Positions 22,999 to 35,518 are shown, numbered from the stretch's first letter. The stretch is DNA of 64,000 nt from Paramarasmius palmivorus (GCA_037176845.1 JAYKXP010000067.1:124001-188000); one strand, 5' to 3'. The notes: generated by a model not told the origin, from the sequence alone. Program-made: numbers and translations.

Positions 22999-24437
22999 GA
23001 CGTTGAATCTCGAGCCGAATTTTGGAGAGCTTTATAGGTGCGGGAAATCTCCTTTCGGTAGGTAAAATCCATGTTCAGATACCTAAAGTCTCGTGGTTAA
23101 GCACACACGCGAAAGAGCTAAGCAAAACACTTTAACCTTCTGCGAGCCGCAATCGTTCATTCAGAGCGGACCGTGTTACAATCATCATGCTGAATGTGTC
23201 GGTTGACCTATTTGCCCGAGCTGAGGTCAAGTGTCGCTGTTCAAAGAAGCGGAATATCGGCTTTTGTGTTTTTGAGTCTACTAGCCTCACATACAGCAAC
23301 TTGACTAACGTGAAGAATCTCATGAATCCTCCCATATGGCGATGGTGTGAACACAAAATCTATTCTGCATGGTCTCATGTAGCCTAGATAGTCTCAGCGA
23401 TTCGTAGCCTTCATTAAAAGAGGTTATACGTACCTGCTGAATCCCGGATTTTTCATATCCTCACATCTGACCTTCATGTACCTTCTGTCAGACCTCTCGG
23501 TCTCGCCATACACTAGCTTCCTTCTATTTTGCGGGGGTAATATGCTCACATATCTGGCAACCAGTGCAAGTTTCCCACTCGAGTACCGCGTGCTGTACCA
23601 TTGCACATCAATATTGCTTGTCATGAATGTTCAAAAAAGCGGCATGATAGAAGCCAGAAGCGACCCATGATTCTCTGGAGGGACTGGCCAAAAGATGCTG
23701 GCTAAAGGTTCTTCAGCCAAGTCGAAGGTGGACGTCAAGGAGAAGAGATAAAATTATTACGTGAGTGCCTAAATTGGTCCAGCGAGCTCGTGGTGTGGTT
23801 TCCCGCGAAAAATCGGCGGAACTGTCCTAGTATGTTTGAGTCATGGGTTGCCAGTATGTACACTCGAATTATGGCACTGCAAGCTCTTTTAAAAAGAAAT
23901 CAGTTCGATGTGCGTGTGGGTCAATTACCAGGCTGAACATTGACTCGATCATCAGCGTCGACCTCGTGAATTGCAGCGTAAAAGCTCCGCACGACGAGAA
24001 ACGTTCCTCATGCCCTATGACTTCTAGTAGACGGCCCGTAGTAAATCGGTGGTCATCGTGAGAGGTGTCATATTGGAAACGAAGATGCATAAGGCAAACA
24101 CAAATAACATGCGGAGCAGCTGTTTAAAGTTATATCTAGTATTCTCTTTTCACTCTTTTGCGGCCATCTGTCAAGATAAAAGATGAGTTCGGGAGAAGCA
24201 AGAGACCAAGGAGCAACCGATTTGCCTTCTTCTTTAGAATAAGGGTACCCCCGTGGATTATAACCTGGCAAAGCATCAGCGTTGATAACGCAAAGATAGT
24301 TTCCTCATACCATAGCTACGGCGGTCTCCTGAATGTCTGTCCAATCCTCTTGAGCCATTTGGCTCTGACTTAATGAAGGGGGCTGTAATATCTGAATCAG
24401 CTATGATGAAAAGCACAAAGTATGGAGTAAAGGCAAC
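22999..24437. other. intergenic, upstream of fucosidase copy 2
   Basis: The part up to about 23800 is homologous to the region upstream of copy 1. It includes a TATAAA-like element (23031-23036, minus) 33 bases from the ATG. The remainder up to the stop of the SUMO-motif gene shows nothing recognisable. Confidence 0.5.
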
Positions 24438-26613
24438 CTACGAGACCGTACACCATTTGAAGGTTGATATGATACAGGTCGTCGATCTGAACACAATCTT
24501 AGCTTTCATAAGCAGATGTAAAACAAAAGTCGAAGATTTACCATCATACTCCCGCTTAACAGAACCGGTATACCTTTCATTCTTGGTATGGGGACCAGAC
24601 CTTGCGTGGTGTGGGTTCGTATTTCCGTACACTGCGTCAGAGTTTCGTTCACGCTTCCTGCCCCAGGCTGAAGCAGACACTGATGCGCGACTGCCACTTG
24701 GTGCGTGCATAGATGTTTCTTCCTCCTTTATTTTTGGATGAGTCGTAGACGATGAAGGAAGCTGACCTACATATATAACTCAGTTTCACGTTGATCGCTT
24801 GAAGCGTTGTAGCACTAACCTGCACGATGCTCGGATTTGACAGCAGGGCTTTCTTGCCTGACCGGAGGACCCGAAAGGTTAGTTGTCGTACTCGGGGTCG
24901 GATCATCGCCGAACACAGCGTCAATATTTCTCTCTCGCCTTCTCCGCCAGCTAGGTGCAGACGGATTGCTGGCCATGTATTTCTCCTCTTCCTTCTTGAT
25001 GTCGGGTTGAGAGGATGATGCGCTGTCGGCCCGAGGTTCTTGTTTGATACTAGCCGAAGTAGGCGCGCTCTGCGATAAAGGAACCTCCGCAGGTTCAGAT
25101 TTGATACGACAATTCAGTCCACGGGTCGTGGTATCGTCAGGATTCGGATTTCCTAGTAAAGGGTTGTCGACGGGTTCAGGTTTGATGGCCGGAGAGCGAT
25201 GTCTACTGTTGCCTTGAAGAGCCATATACGTTTCATGGAGCCGACATAGCTCCTCCGACGGTGGTGCCGGTTCGGGTTTGACAGTTGGTTGAGCAGTAGC
25301 ATCCTGGGTGGGTATGGCAGGAAATGTGTTCGAGGTATTTTCCTCTTTAATCCGAGCTTCATGTACAAATAGGGTATGTTCATGTTGCGTGGTATCTTCT
25401 TGTTTGATCGGTGGTCCAGATTGGAGCAAGAAATTGGCGGCTTCGTCTGTCAAGGCGTGTCAGAATACCGTGGAACTCCCTCTAGGTTGGCTAACCTTCT
25501 TCATACGGATCCATTTTGCCTATTTTGCCAATCTGAGGGTCTGAAGTGGATGGTTCTGGGGTATCTTGAGGTACCTGTACAATTCCTCCATTGGGCTTTG
25601 GATACAAGTGGGATGGTGGTACATATGGTGTAAACATTGTAGAATCTGGTGGTTGCACGTTTGATGGTCTTAGAAGAGATCTATACCATGATGAATAATG
25701 GATATCTTCCAATAAACTACTTTGTCCACCCACCGTTGTTCTTCGGCAAGCCTAGCTGCTTCCGCCGCCGCAGCCGCCTGAGCAGCCTGCTTCTCTGCTA
25801 AAACTTGTTCTTCGCGAGCTGTGCAACAAAGGTCAACTTTGATACTGCTGGTTAGTGAGGGAAGTGGGACTGACCTTGAAGTTTCTCTAGTATATTGGTA
25901 GGTATCCGTCGGGCAACTTCGCAGTGGAATCCAGGGACAGGCGGACATAGCCTTGGAGGAGGATAATCTTCACCTCGTTTAAACGGCGAACTTTCTACGG
26001 GGCCATGTTCCGGTATACTCATATCCCACTGCTCTAAGAGAATCTCAGTTTTACGTTCAATAATCGAGAGGGATGACGCACTTTCACTGGGATCACCATG
26101 GGCTCCGTAATTGTACTCGTAGATCCACGAATCGTCTTCGGTTGCCTTAAGCTTGGCATGTTGAGGGTCGTCCTTTATGAACTCGCTGGGTCGATGTGAA
26201 CCGAGTAACTGAGTAATATCCACACTCGAAGGAAGCGAGACAATAATATAGTTCCGCTGTCGAACATGGTTGTTAGTTGAAGATAAATACAGTACCGTAA
26301 GATGAGGACGCACTGCGTTGTTGACACCCATATGATATATCGCTAAAGGACGTGTACCTGATGCACACTCTAACCATCCTCCTATTGCGTATATGAAAGC
26401 TGATTTAGATATATGGATCCATGGTTTTGATACAACAATGAACTTTTCATCTGACGGCTGGGTATACTTCTTCGGAAGAGTTCATTTCGATAGACGTATA
26501 ACAAGACATTTTGTTCAGAGTACCTTTAGAGGCTTGAACTAATCCGTTCATTAGTAAAAACAAAAATTACGCCAGACGCCGTATAAAGAACTCACCTTGG
26601 GTTTTGGAGGCAT
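24438..26613 (-). CDS. unknown protein with about ten SUMO-consensus motifs
   Basis: The start at 26613 (MPPKPK) is followed by an intron. The next exon begins KKYTQPSDEKFIVVSKPWIH and continues into a folded-looking N-terminal region (GGWLECASGTRPLAIYHM, later RQRNYIIVSLPSS). An alanine-rich helix (EEQVLAEKQAAQAAAAAEAA) comes next. A long disordered C-terminal half then carries repeated psi-K-x-E sites: IKQE, IKEE, VKPE, IKPE, IKSE, IKQE, IKKE, VKSE, IKEE and VKRE. Two copies of a short motif (RRERNIDAVFG and KRERNSDAVYG) sit among them. The gene ends at the stop read from 24440-24438. The spacing of sites suggests a heavily sumoylated nuclear scaffold. The family was not recognised. It is divergent from the exonuclease gene with about 210 bases between the starts. 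Confidence 0.7.
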
Positions 26614-26822
26614 CGCAGCGCCCGCAGTAAGAGGACAAGGCAAGGTTCATACAACTGTTCTTCAGATATTGCACTCGAAAGAATCTTGAAAGTGAAACGA
26701 ATATATCGCGAGCAAGGAATCGTAGCAGCAGAGTCCCTTCAGACAGTTTCAAGTGGGCCTCGACGAGGGCATGGTGGAAGTTGGCTGGAGGGACCCAAAC
26801 GCTTTCTCACGAAGCATTTTCG
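26614..26822. promoter_or_regulatory. shared divergent promoter region
   Basis: The 209 bases between two divergent start codons (SUMO-motif gene on minus, exonuclease on plus) must hold both promoters. No specific element was identified. Confidence 0.45.
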
Positions 26823-28305
26823 ATGTCGAAGACCACCACTATACCGTCGGCAAACTGGCTCGCGCTGCAAAAAGTGAGACAGAAAATTCTTTTTATCTTG
26901 CTTCTTGGTTCTGAACAGTCTTATAGAAGCTCTCGAAGAAGCCGGACGCTACACCAGGACCAGCAAAGAAGAAGCGAAGATTGAGCCAGGAAACGCGGAC
27001 GAAAACTACTGAGGTCTCTTCGTTTCCTCGCGGTCATGAAAACACGGCGGGGCCATCAAAGATACAAGAGTCGATATCGGATAAAAACGATCTGAAGAAT
27101 GGAGAATCGCTATCTGCATTGCGCAAGATGATTTCAGGAGACGTGAACTATACGGAGGCTCAAAAATTGTGAGTACGTGCTACATTCTTCTTCGCTCTCA
27201 GCATTCGCTGAAAAATCTCAAGACCGGGAAAATATCTCGCTCTGGATTGCGAAATGGTTGGGGTTGGGATTGATGGAAGCGAGTCGTCATTGGCGAGAGT
27301 TACACTGGTGAACTACTATGGTGCAGTTCAACTCGATGAATTTGTGAAGCAGAGGGAAAGGGTGGTGGATTATCGGACGCAGTACAGTGGTATTCGAGAA
27401 TCAGATATGGTGAAGGGTGCGCCTACCAGCTCGCTGTCTTGTTTTCACCCTGACCGACCATTCCTTAGCGAAACCGTTCGATGAAGTGCAGAAGAAAGTT
27501 GCCGACCTATTAAAAGATCGGATACTAATAGGTCATGCAGTACACAATGACGTGAAGGTGGGCTAACCCCCGAGTCGCTTTCGCCCACATTTTAACTCTA
27601 TAATACAATAGGTTCTCCTTCTTTCTCATCCCCGGCCACTTACACGGGACACGCAATACTTCGCTGGAAAGCATAAGGTCGTCCGCAGCAAGTATGTTGC
27701 CCTGCGAAATCTTGTTAAACAAGAGTTAGATGTCACGATCCAATCAGGTGAACACTCCAGTGTAGGCACGCGCTCTTCTGCATCATACACCTCAGGCTAA
27801 CTCTTGATGATAGTTGACTGATGCGCGCGCTACAATGGCAGTTTATCGTTTACACAAGAAAGAGTGGGAGAAAGGTGCCGTCGGCGTAGCCAGCGCAATG
27901 TTACTCAAGTCGAAGAAGGAATCCGGCAAGAATCATGATCCAAGCGAAGACGTCTCTACGAAAGCTCAGGGAAAACGCAAACTTGAAGTTGATGACTTGG
28001 ATGACGAGCACTCTGATTCGAGCAGTGGCGATGAAGAGGATGAAGACGAAATAGCCGAGAGCAGCCACCACGGACGCAGCCAAGCTCAAATAGAACACAA
28101 GAAGGCATTTAAGTCAGTGAAGGTCGCGAAAGCGTTAAAGAAGACGTCCAAGTCAGAAAAACGCGCGAAAACGTTTCCTGGTGGTGGCCGCAAAGGTGTC
28201 AGCTCTGGTTTGTCCACCGTTGTGCATCAAGGACGCCGAGTGAAGAAAGGTGGCAGTTACGGTGGCCCCGGAGGGGGACAGTGGTGGAGGGAATTGGGAA
28301 ATTGA
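26823..28305 (+). CDS. REX4: nuclear 3'-5' RNA exonuclease, REX4/REXO4 family
   Basis: The start at 26823 gives MSKTTTIPSANWLALQK. The second exon (26927-27168) carries a nuclear signal (PAKKKRRL). The catalytic DEDDh domain follows, with ExoI in KYLALDCEMVGVG (from about 27225), ExoII in LIGHAVHNDVKVL (around 27530-27615, split by an intron) and ExoIII in GEHSS..TDARATMAVYRLH (around 27750-27850). All acidic residues and the histidine are present. After the domain comes an acidic stretch (DEEDEDE) and a lysine-rich, glycine-rich tail ending GGGQWWRELGN before TGA at 28303-28305. Yeast Rex4 trims pre-rRNA in the ITS1 region. The tail is longer than in yeast and probably binds RNA. The gene looks intact, with five introns. 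Confidence 0.88.
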
Positions 28306-28437
28306 CATCGTGATCAACTCGTAACGTAGTGAAGATAAACGTTTAGAGTACATATCTTAGTGAAGTACATACTGTACCAAATTGAATGACTAGAAAAACG
28401 GTCATCACGAGCTAACGTGGCTGTGTACAACAAAAAT

Positions 28438-29775
28438 TCACGGTCTGGATTTAGAAACGTTTCCACCCGATTTCCACCTCCGAACCACTTTTGCTTTGGT
28501 CATGACTTGCCAATCACCGGCTGCTTCAGAGCCTAGCTTGAGTGTCTGCAATCCCAGACCTGCTGCGCATAATACTTTCGGTGGACCTGGTACACTCTTC
28601 GGATGCACGATTTCCATCTTCGTTTTCTCCCAAGTCTTTTTCCCGTCCAATGCAAAAACCATCCAATCTTCATCGCGGACTTCCTTTCCGAGAATCTGGT
28701 CCAACTCCGACGCAAGCTCGACCACTTTCGATAGGGCCTTCTCGGTTGTATTCGGCGAGCGATACTGAGCTTCACCTGCGTCGTTGAAACGCTTCCACAA
28801 TGTCAAGACGCTGGACACGAACGTTACCAGCTCATCCCTGATTCCCTGGGTAAATTTGTGATAGTCTTTTTGACTTGAATACTTCCATTCTGTCTTTGAC
28901 ATTGTTCTCCACAGAGCTGCAATCGGTGATTGCTTATTGTCTGTGGTGGTGGGTCAGTCTCCGAGAGCGATATCACTAGGTTATGTACTGACTTCGTCGC
29001 AAATTTTCATAGCCTTGAGCGAGCGTTTTGGATATTTCTGCGTCCCAGGACCATTCTTGGATCAATCTGCTACAAAGGACGACCATTCCCCCTTGCAGAG
29101 CAAACTGACAGAAGATTCCGTCTGGATCATTTTGCAAGAAATCGATGGTATCGTCTCCGATGGTCATGGTAATGGCTTGCGCTGATGCCGCCCACGACAG
29201 TTTCATGGCGCATTTCCCGTTTGCAGCATCAACTATCGAAGCGGCAACTTGTTGTATCTCATTGTTCAAACCATCGACGAGTTCAATAAGTTCTTTTCCC
29301 GAGATGGAGCGCTCTGGTTTCGTGTATTTCCGTAATTCATGTAGCTGTTTCGCGCGTTCTTCATGTTGTCTGTGTGCTAATTGGAATTCTTCCTCTTTCT
29401 TGGTCATAGCATGCCGAAGGTGATTTAATTCCTCCTCTTGCTGGAGACGTTCTCTCCGAAGGGCTTCAATTATTTGTCTGAGATGACGAAGCTCGGGATC
29501 TTCTTCAGCAGGTCCTTCCTCGTCTCCTGACGAAACGCTATTACCAACGAAAGAAATGTCTCTCGTATCGGTTTTACGACGTTTGGACTTGGAGTCTCGA
29601 TCATAGGCTTGGTGATCTACTGGTGGACCCCGCTTTCGCCTAGGATTGGTTCTGCATGTGCCTGTATGGTTTATCAGTTCCAGTTCACACAGTTTTGTAT
29701 GAACTGAAACGTACTTGGATCTCCTTCCTCTTCACGCATCTCATCAGGTTGAAGTTGTCCGGGATTACTGGGCAT
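28438..29775 (-). CDS. coiled-coil protein of the Hsp70-partner family (CC-A)
   Basis: The start at 29775 (MPSNPGQLQPDEMREEEGDP) is followed by basic segments that look like nuclear signals (PRRKRGPP, KSKRRKTD) and an acidic linker. A coiled coil (LRQIIEALRRERLQQEEELN and on through about residue 190) comes next. The C-terminal domain shared by three proteins of this window then begins at GKELIELVDGLNNEIQQVAA and ends with CAAGLGLQ...DWQVMTKAKVVRRW. The stop is read from 28440-28438. No known domain was recognised. It lies head-to-head with an Hsp70-like gene starting 361 bases away, and its two paralogues (51674-53340, 56508-58244) also lie beside Hsp70-like genes. It is the most diverged of the three. 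Confidence 0.7.
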
Positions 29776-30135
29776 CTATATGGATAATGATCTGTTCAGC
29801 CAGTGAGTAAAGCTTTAAGCTTGCGTTGATCTTTCCTTACTTCTACAGGGTCCGGACTCGTCTGCGTAGGTTGGCAGCTGGACGGGTACCGAAACGTGGT
29901 TGATAGAACCACGCCTTGATTATTTTCCTTATATCTAATTCAACAGCATTACATTCAAACCGAAGTCGTCGGGCACAGATACTAGTTCAAGAAACCCAAT
30001 TCCTGTTTTCGCATAGCGCATGTGTTTTATGATTCGATCCCTTCCGTGAACATTGTATTTTCATCCGGAAACCCCCGTGGGCAATTTGTCTTTAAAATCG
30101 CATCGCTAGGTTGCGAATCCCCCAAACACAGACGC
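29776..30135. promoter_or_regulatory. divergent promoter region, CC-A / Hsp70-A
   Basis: 360 bases between the two divergent starts. It contains TTCAAGAA (29986-29993), an inverted pair of heat-shock half-sites. The same octamer occurs in the other divergent spacer at 56027-56034. Confidence 0.4.
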
Positions 30136-32720
30136 ATGCCCAGTCGGACTTCACCCCTTGCCACGCCGTACAAAGGGCGATCCAGCAAAATAATCTTGGC
30201 CTTTGATATAGGAACCACCTACAGTGGTGTTAGCTTTTGGTGCGAAACACTTTATGCTCTCATTGTCGTTACTAACCTTAAAGGGAACAGTCGCCTCGAG
30301 CCTGGCATCGTTCCCCAGATAAAATGTGTGACCCGGTTCGACTTTCTTTGATTATCAAGCCAAATCTACATGCTGATTATTTTATGCAGATTTCCGGGCC
30401 AAGACTCGTACAGCGGTGACACCAAAATTCCTTCAGTCGTCTGGTACAACAGAGACGGGGATGTCATGGCAGTGGGCGCTGAGGCGACCCAGGATGAAAC
30501 CCGACGCGAAGCTTATGATAATAGTTGGTGTCTAGCCGAACTGTGCGTCTAGTTTACCTTCGCCTCCGCCTCATATCTCAACCACACGTGTATAGCTGGA
30601 AATTGCACCTGCGACCTGATGAGGATGTCCTGAAACAGGCGGATCGTACAAGACCCATTCCTGATCTTCCCGAACACAAAACTGCGCTTGATGTACTGTC
30701 TGATTTCATCCAATACTTATATCGGTGTGCCAAAACATACCTCACCGACGTCTCGGGCAATATGTCTGCATTGGATGGGGTGGTGGAAGTGATTCTCACC
30801 CATCCGAATAATTGGCAGGATGCGGTGCAGAAGCGACTTCGTCAAGCCACTGTACTCGCCGGTGTCATTTCCGATAACGAAGATGGTCATGCTCGCCTCC
30901 ATCTACTCACTGAAGGAGAGGCAGGCCTACATCATTGCGTTCATAATCTTGAGTTCAGACTGCCGGTAAGCATGTTGGCACAGTATTACGCGATTGTGGT
31001 CTAACAAACGCACAAACATTGCAGGCTGATATGAAGACCATGCTTGTTGCAGATCTCGGTGGCGGAACTATTGACTTGAGTGCGTACACGACCTCACGAA
31101 ACGTCAAAATTTCGTCGACAGCCCGATTCCAGGAGGTCGCTATACCTCAATGTATGTGGTTTCCAGCTTCTTTCCGAGCATTGCGGAAGCTGAATTCCAA
31201 TGTTAGCTATCTTAGCCGGATCTATGTATGTCACACAATCCTTCAAAAATCACCTTCGAAGTGAGTGCTGCCTCAGCTACCACAAAACTTCAACTTACGT
31301 TTTGCACTCAGAACACTTTGCCGGTACAAGGCATGAAGGGGCAATAGATCAGATCGCCCAGGAATTCGACAAAAAGGTCAAACCAAGGTTCCGAAATAAG
31401 GACCAGATCTTTTACATATCGTTTACGAGCCACACCGAGAATGACGATAATCTCGATATCAGCCGAGGACAGCTGAAAGTCAAAGGGTACGCACTTCGCC
31501 GGCTACCAGTAGCGTTCGCTACGTACTACTAAAATGGTTCTGCGACTAGTGACGTTATTGAGAAGACCTTCAAAGTGTTGTCCAATTTCATTTTGAAGGG
31601 GCTAGACAAGCAAATCAAGGAGGCTAACAAGAGGTCCCAGAAGGCGGTTCAGGTCGAGCAATAATATCTTGAGTCTGTGAATTACACTCATTACATCGCT
31701 TAGGCAGTATTTTTGGTCGGCGGATTTGCGGGAAATGACTGGCTTTATGATCGCATCAAGTTACATCTTGGGAGACAGAAGATCACCGTATTTAGGCCAG
31801 AGACACATGCGTAAGTGTCGAGATGTCTTCGCGGCGTGGACATCGGCTTATCCCCAGGGCTGATAGTAATAAAGCTACGGCGAACGGTGCGGTAGCGTAC
31901 TACCTCGATAATTTCGTCACCTCTCGAGTCGCGCGATGGACATACGGAACGGCGCTTGATATCGAATACAACGACAGCAACTCTGAACATCGTCTTAGAC
32001 GAACTCAAGGGCTTTCCCATGTGGATCTCTCAGGCCGTCGCAACCTGAAACATGGTTTTGGCATTATCTTGCCCAAGGTATGAAGATGGTTTTAGATGAT
32101 AGATACATCCACCTACACACAAAACAGTATACGAAAGTTTCTCAGCGCAATCGGGACTTCAAGATCACAATCGCCCGTGAGGGCATCAGTCGGAGCGAGC
32201 TCGACAGCATTCCTGTCAAGATCCTAGCCTATCAAGGGGAAGACCCTCAACCAAAATGGACTGACATTGACCACGGTTAGCCTCACCCTCATCCTCTTGC
32301 CCCAAAACTAATTCCTGAATTTGTTCAAACAGATAAATTTCGAGTAGTCGGAAAGATTCAAGCCGATACGTCAAGTCTGGTGCAGACGATTCAACCACTC
32401 CAAGGACCGTTCGGGGACTACTTTGAGATTGAGTTTGACGTTGTGGTGAATTTTGGCCTTACAGAACTCAAAGCCTCCGTTGAGTGGTTGGAACAAGTAC
32501 GCACTTGATTCTGATATGTATTACGCCATTGGAACTGACATACAATCGTACTCTCATTTAGGGGGAGTTTAAAACCCCCTCAGATGTACATCAAACTCAC
32601 ATCATAATATTCGTAGGACTCCAGCTGAAATACTCTCTGACTGAACAGGCGGAAAGATCAGATTCTTGGATATCAACGAAACCCTGTAGCTTGTGGTTCA
32701 TCGAATTCATAATTTTGTAA
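30136..32720 (+). CDS. Hsp70-like ATPase, HSPA12-type (Hsp70-A)
   Basis: The start at 30136 (MPSRTSPLATPYKGRSSK) is followed by the phosphate-1 loop DIGTTYSGVSF. After introns come FPGQDSYSGDTKIPSVVWY, the helical insertion ending LTHPNNWQDAVQKRLRQA, and EGEAGLHHC. The phosphate-2 motif DLGGGTIDLSAY lies at about 31056, the adenosine motif VFLVGGFAGNDWL at about 31707, and GAVAYYLDNFVTSRVARWTY near 31888. About ten introns could be spliced in frame. The C-terminus after the last intron (GEFKTPSD...) differs from the short GEEKR ending of the other copies, and the stop at 32718-32720 is the least certain part. There is no canonical Hsp70 substrate-binding domain or EEVD tail. This is the actin-like ATPase fold of the HSPA12 branch. 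Confidence 0.8.
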
Positions 32721-33012
32721 ACAGTTTTTGTATTATCAGTCTGGACACCAAATCCTTTGACCTTGTACAGCTTTATGCCATACAGGCTAGCAAGAAGTGG
32801 AGCAATGTTTTCTGACGCCCTATACCCAAGGACCAAAACCATGAGAGGGATATCTAGATACTTGAGGAAGCACACCATGCTTCGCGTTAGTTTTGAGAGG
32901 CCGACAGCTCATAAGATAAGCCAGCCGGTCCGGCTGATGGAGTTAACATTCAACTTCGCTCATGTTATCGATAAACATGTTACCACACACTATCACTACT
33001 CCTGACTCCAAG

Positions 33013-34632
33013 ATGTCTGAAGCTACATATGGCCGTACAGGTCCAACAGCGCCAGGCTACCCGCATCCCAACCCTCGCCTCTCTTTCTGGCTCCAAAACA
33101 CTCGAAGTTCCTCCCTCCTCGGCCATCGAACAACACCGGAATTGCCATCGACGACAGATGTTGCCATCATTGGATCCGGTATCAGTGGGGCTGCTGTTGC
33201 CTACTTTCTCCTCACAGCTCCGAATCCGCCGAAAAGCGTGATAATGCTCGAAGCGCGGGAGGCGTGTCACGGAGCGACAGGAAGGAATGGTGGGCATTGT
33301 AGGCCGGATTGTTATCGAGGATATAAGGGATATAAAGCACATTTCGGGAAGGATCAGGCGATGAAGATCCTTCAGAATGAGATGGTGTGTTGGCTACCAC
33401 GTATAAAGGCCGCTGATCTGAAGCGGGGGTTAGGATACCCTGAATCTCGTCGCTGAGGTCATTGAGAAGGAAAGAATAGATTGCGATTTCTGGAGGGGAA
33501 CATCTTTTGATGTTGCCATGGACGAGGAATGTGCCGAGTTCTTTGAATCCAACTATAAGGAGTTCCAGGCTGATGGCGGGGTGACAGAAGGAATAGTGGA
33601 ATGGATCGGAGATGCTGAAGAAGCCAAAAAGGTCAGCTTGGTTGTCGTCAAACGGTTGCAATAGCACTTACCCAACACTTGACCGAAGAGAACGCGCACA
33701 CCAGCTGCCCTTTGCGCTGCTGAGTTTCCTTCGTCTTCCCTTTGGCCATACAAGCTCGTAAAGCATCTCATCGAGCTCTGCGTATCTAACTACGGCCTAA
33801 ACCTCCAGACCAACACTCCCGTGAGATCTACGGTCCAACAGGAGGCCGGCTGGTCCCTCGAAACACCGAGAGGTACAGTAACGGCTAGTCAAATCGTTTT
33901 CGCTACCAACGCGTACACCGCAACCCTTCTCCCCGAATTCCTCGGCAAAATCGCGCCTTTCAAAGGCCAATGTTCCGCCATCGTCCCTACGCGTGCGTAT
34001 GCTGGAGCCAGAATGCTGGATAGAACATATTCGCACCGATATGGGCTCAATGATTTTGATTATATGATTCAAAGACCGAAGGATGGGATCATCATTCTGG
34101 GAGGTGGGAGATGGAAGGTACCGGTGGAGCAGTTGGTTGGACACACGGATGACAGCACGAAGATTGAAGCAATTTCGAACCATTTGAAAGGGGCAATGAA
34201 GACCTATATGGAAGACTGGGGAGAGGAGGCAGCTGGCGAGGGTTTAATCTGCGATTGGACGGGTCAGAATGAACTTTACTGACGCTAAATTAGGCTCACT
34301 GGCTTTCTAGGTATTATGGGATACACATATGAAGCCGTTCCGTACGTCGGGGCTGTTTACGGTCGACCTGGAGCGTACATCACCGCAGGCCATTCTGGGC
34401 ACGGTACAGTCGTCATATCCTTTGCGGTCCTCCATATTGACTCTCTGTAGGTATGGCTCGAGCATTCACCTGCTCTCGTGGTATCGCTGCCTTAATAAGA
34501 GGCGAGTCTTGGGAATCCACAAAGCTTCCCGGATGTTTTCAGCCTACACATGAACGACTGGCTGCACCTCAGACGAGCGTTCAGCAATATTGGTATGATG
34601 CAGGGAAAAATGGAGTACCTTTAATGCACTAG
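33013..34632 (+). CDS. FAD-dependent amine/amino-acid oxidase-like oxidoreductase (DAO family)
   Basis: The start at 33013 (MSEATYGRTGPTAPGYPHP) was chosen over the upstream ATG at 32962 because it has the better context and matches the usual short N-terminus. The Rossmann dinucleotide fold is clear (DVAIIGSGISGAAVAYF, from about 33161), followed by ATGRNGGHCRPD, typical of fungal DAO-fold enzymes. Introns near 33385-33431, 33631-33680, 34262-34310 and 34402-34450 keep frame. Later landmarks are QIVFATNAYTATLLPEF, GIIILGGGRW and a C-terminal flavin-binding GRPGAYITAGHSGHGMARAF. The stop is TAG 34630-34632. The likely reaction is FAD-linked oxidation of an amine or amino acid with oxygen as acceptor. 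The substrate is unknown. Confidence 0.82.
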
Positions 34633-34642
34633 TACAATACAG

Positions 34643-34822
34643 GTGACTCATAATGAAAAGATCGAGAATTTTCGAGATGCCTATGGCAGTGCGAAGAAAT
34701 TGATGTGGGACCCGCACTCGGTCAACCCTGACCGGGACCACTCTTTCCCTCAAACCATCACCTGCTTCGTTCACGGTCCAAAATTGACTCATGCTCCTGC
34801 TCATTTAGCTCTGGAAGTCTGA
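34643..34822 (+). pseudogene. short protein-like fragment, unidentified
   Basis: Directly after the oxidoreductase stop, one frame reads 59 protein-like residues (ENFRDAYGSAKKLMWDPHSV, then HGPKLTHAPAHLALEV) to TGA at 34820-34822, following a splice-acceptor-like sequence. It has no start codon. It may be an exon of a lost gene; some resemblance to the C-terminal half of fungal fatty-acid dioxygenase/P450 fusions was considered but cannot be supported. Confidence 0.25.
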
Positions 34823-35518
34823 CGGATTTATGGTCTAGCATAACGAGTATCCACCGGCAAAAAGTAGCCCAAGGTATGTTCTGCCCGTTGTTTCGTACGT
34901 TTATGCGCTGACGTGTTCAAAGTCTTTCAGCATGTGGAGATTTTGGTTCTACTCAGTGGCGTGAGTGTGGTTGGAAGTGATTTATGAGGCTCCAAGTAAA
35001 GTAAGTATGTTAGCCCGTCAACATCTAGCACAAGTAAGCTGAAGAAACATCTCAGGCCTATAACCTCGATCACAGAGGTTTGACGGACATTCATGCCGGG
35101 TCTGCGCACAAAAAGACACATTACTATCCAAGCTTCGCACTCGTCTCTCGTCTCGCACAGTAAGTTCCCTCTTTACTGCCGTCATCGAAGTTCTCGGACC
35201 TAACAACGCCTTCAATAGTCCTACTTTTCCTCAACATATAGTGTGGTGGAATTAGGGGAGGCGTGCACCTACCATAGGTAGTGTGTATTCATGTCGCCCG
35301 TTTTTCTATCACCTATACCCCTTACACCTCAAATCATTCACTTGTATCTGTATAACTTCGTATCTGCTGACCCGCATGTCTCGGGAGCAAGTATGGAACC
35401 AATACAACGATATAATTGTATGGGCGTTTCACGTCAACGTCAAGGGTAGAGTTCGGTATTATTGAGATTACAGCTTCTTAGGCTAGGGAAGGTAATACAA
35501 AGCATACAGTAGCTAATG
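34823..35518. other. intergenic
   Basis: About 0.7 kb downstream of both neighbours. No gene or repeat was recognised. Confidence 0.4.

Larger units (their letters stand above)
15235..23800 (-). repeat. tandem duplication of the fucosidase locus
   Basis: Two direct copies of about 4.6 kb each (15235 to about 19320, and 19854 to about 23800). They include the whole GH29 gene, its introns and roughly 0.8-0.9 kb of upstream sequence. Gene starts are offset by 4607 bases and stops by 4619. Divergence is moderate over most of the unit and almost nil in one internal tract. Confidence 0.85.
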
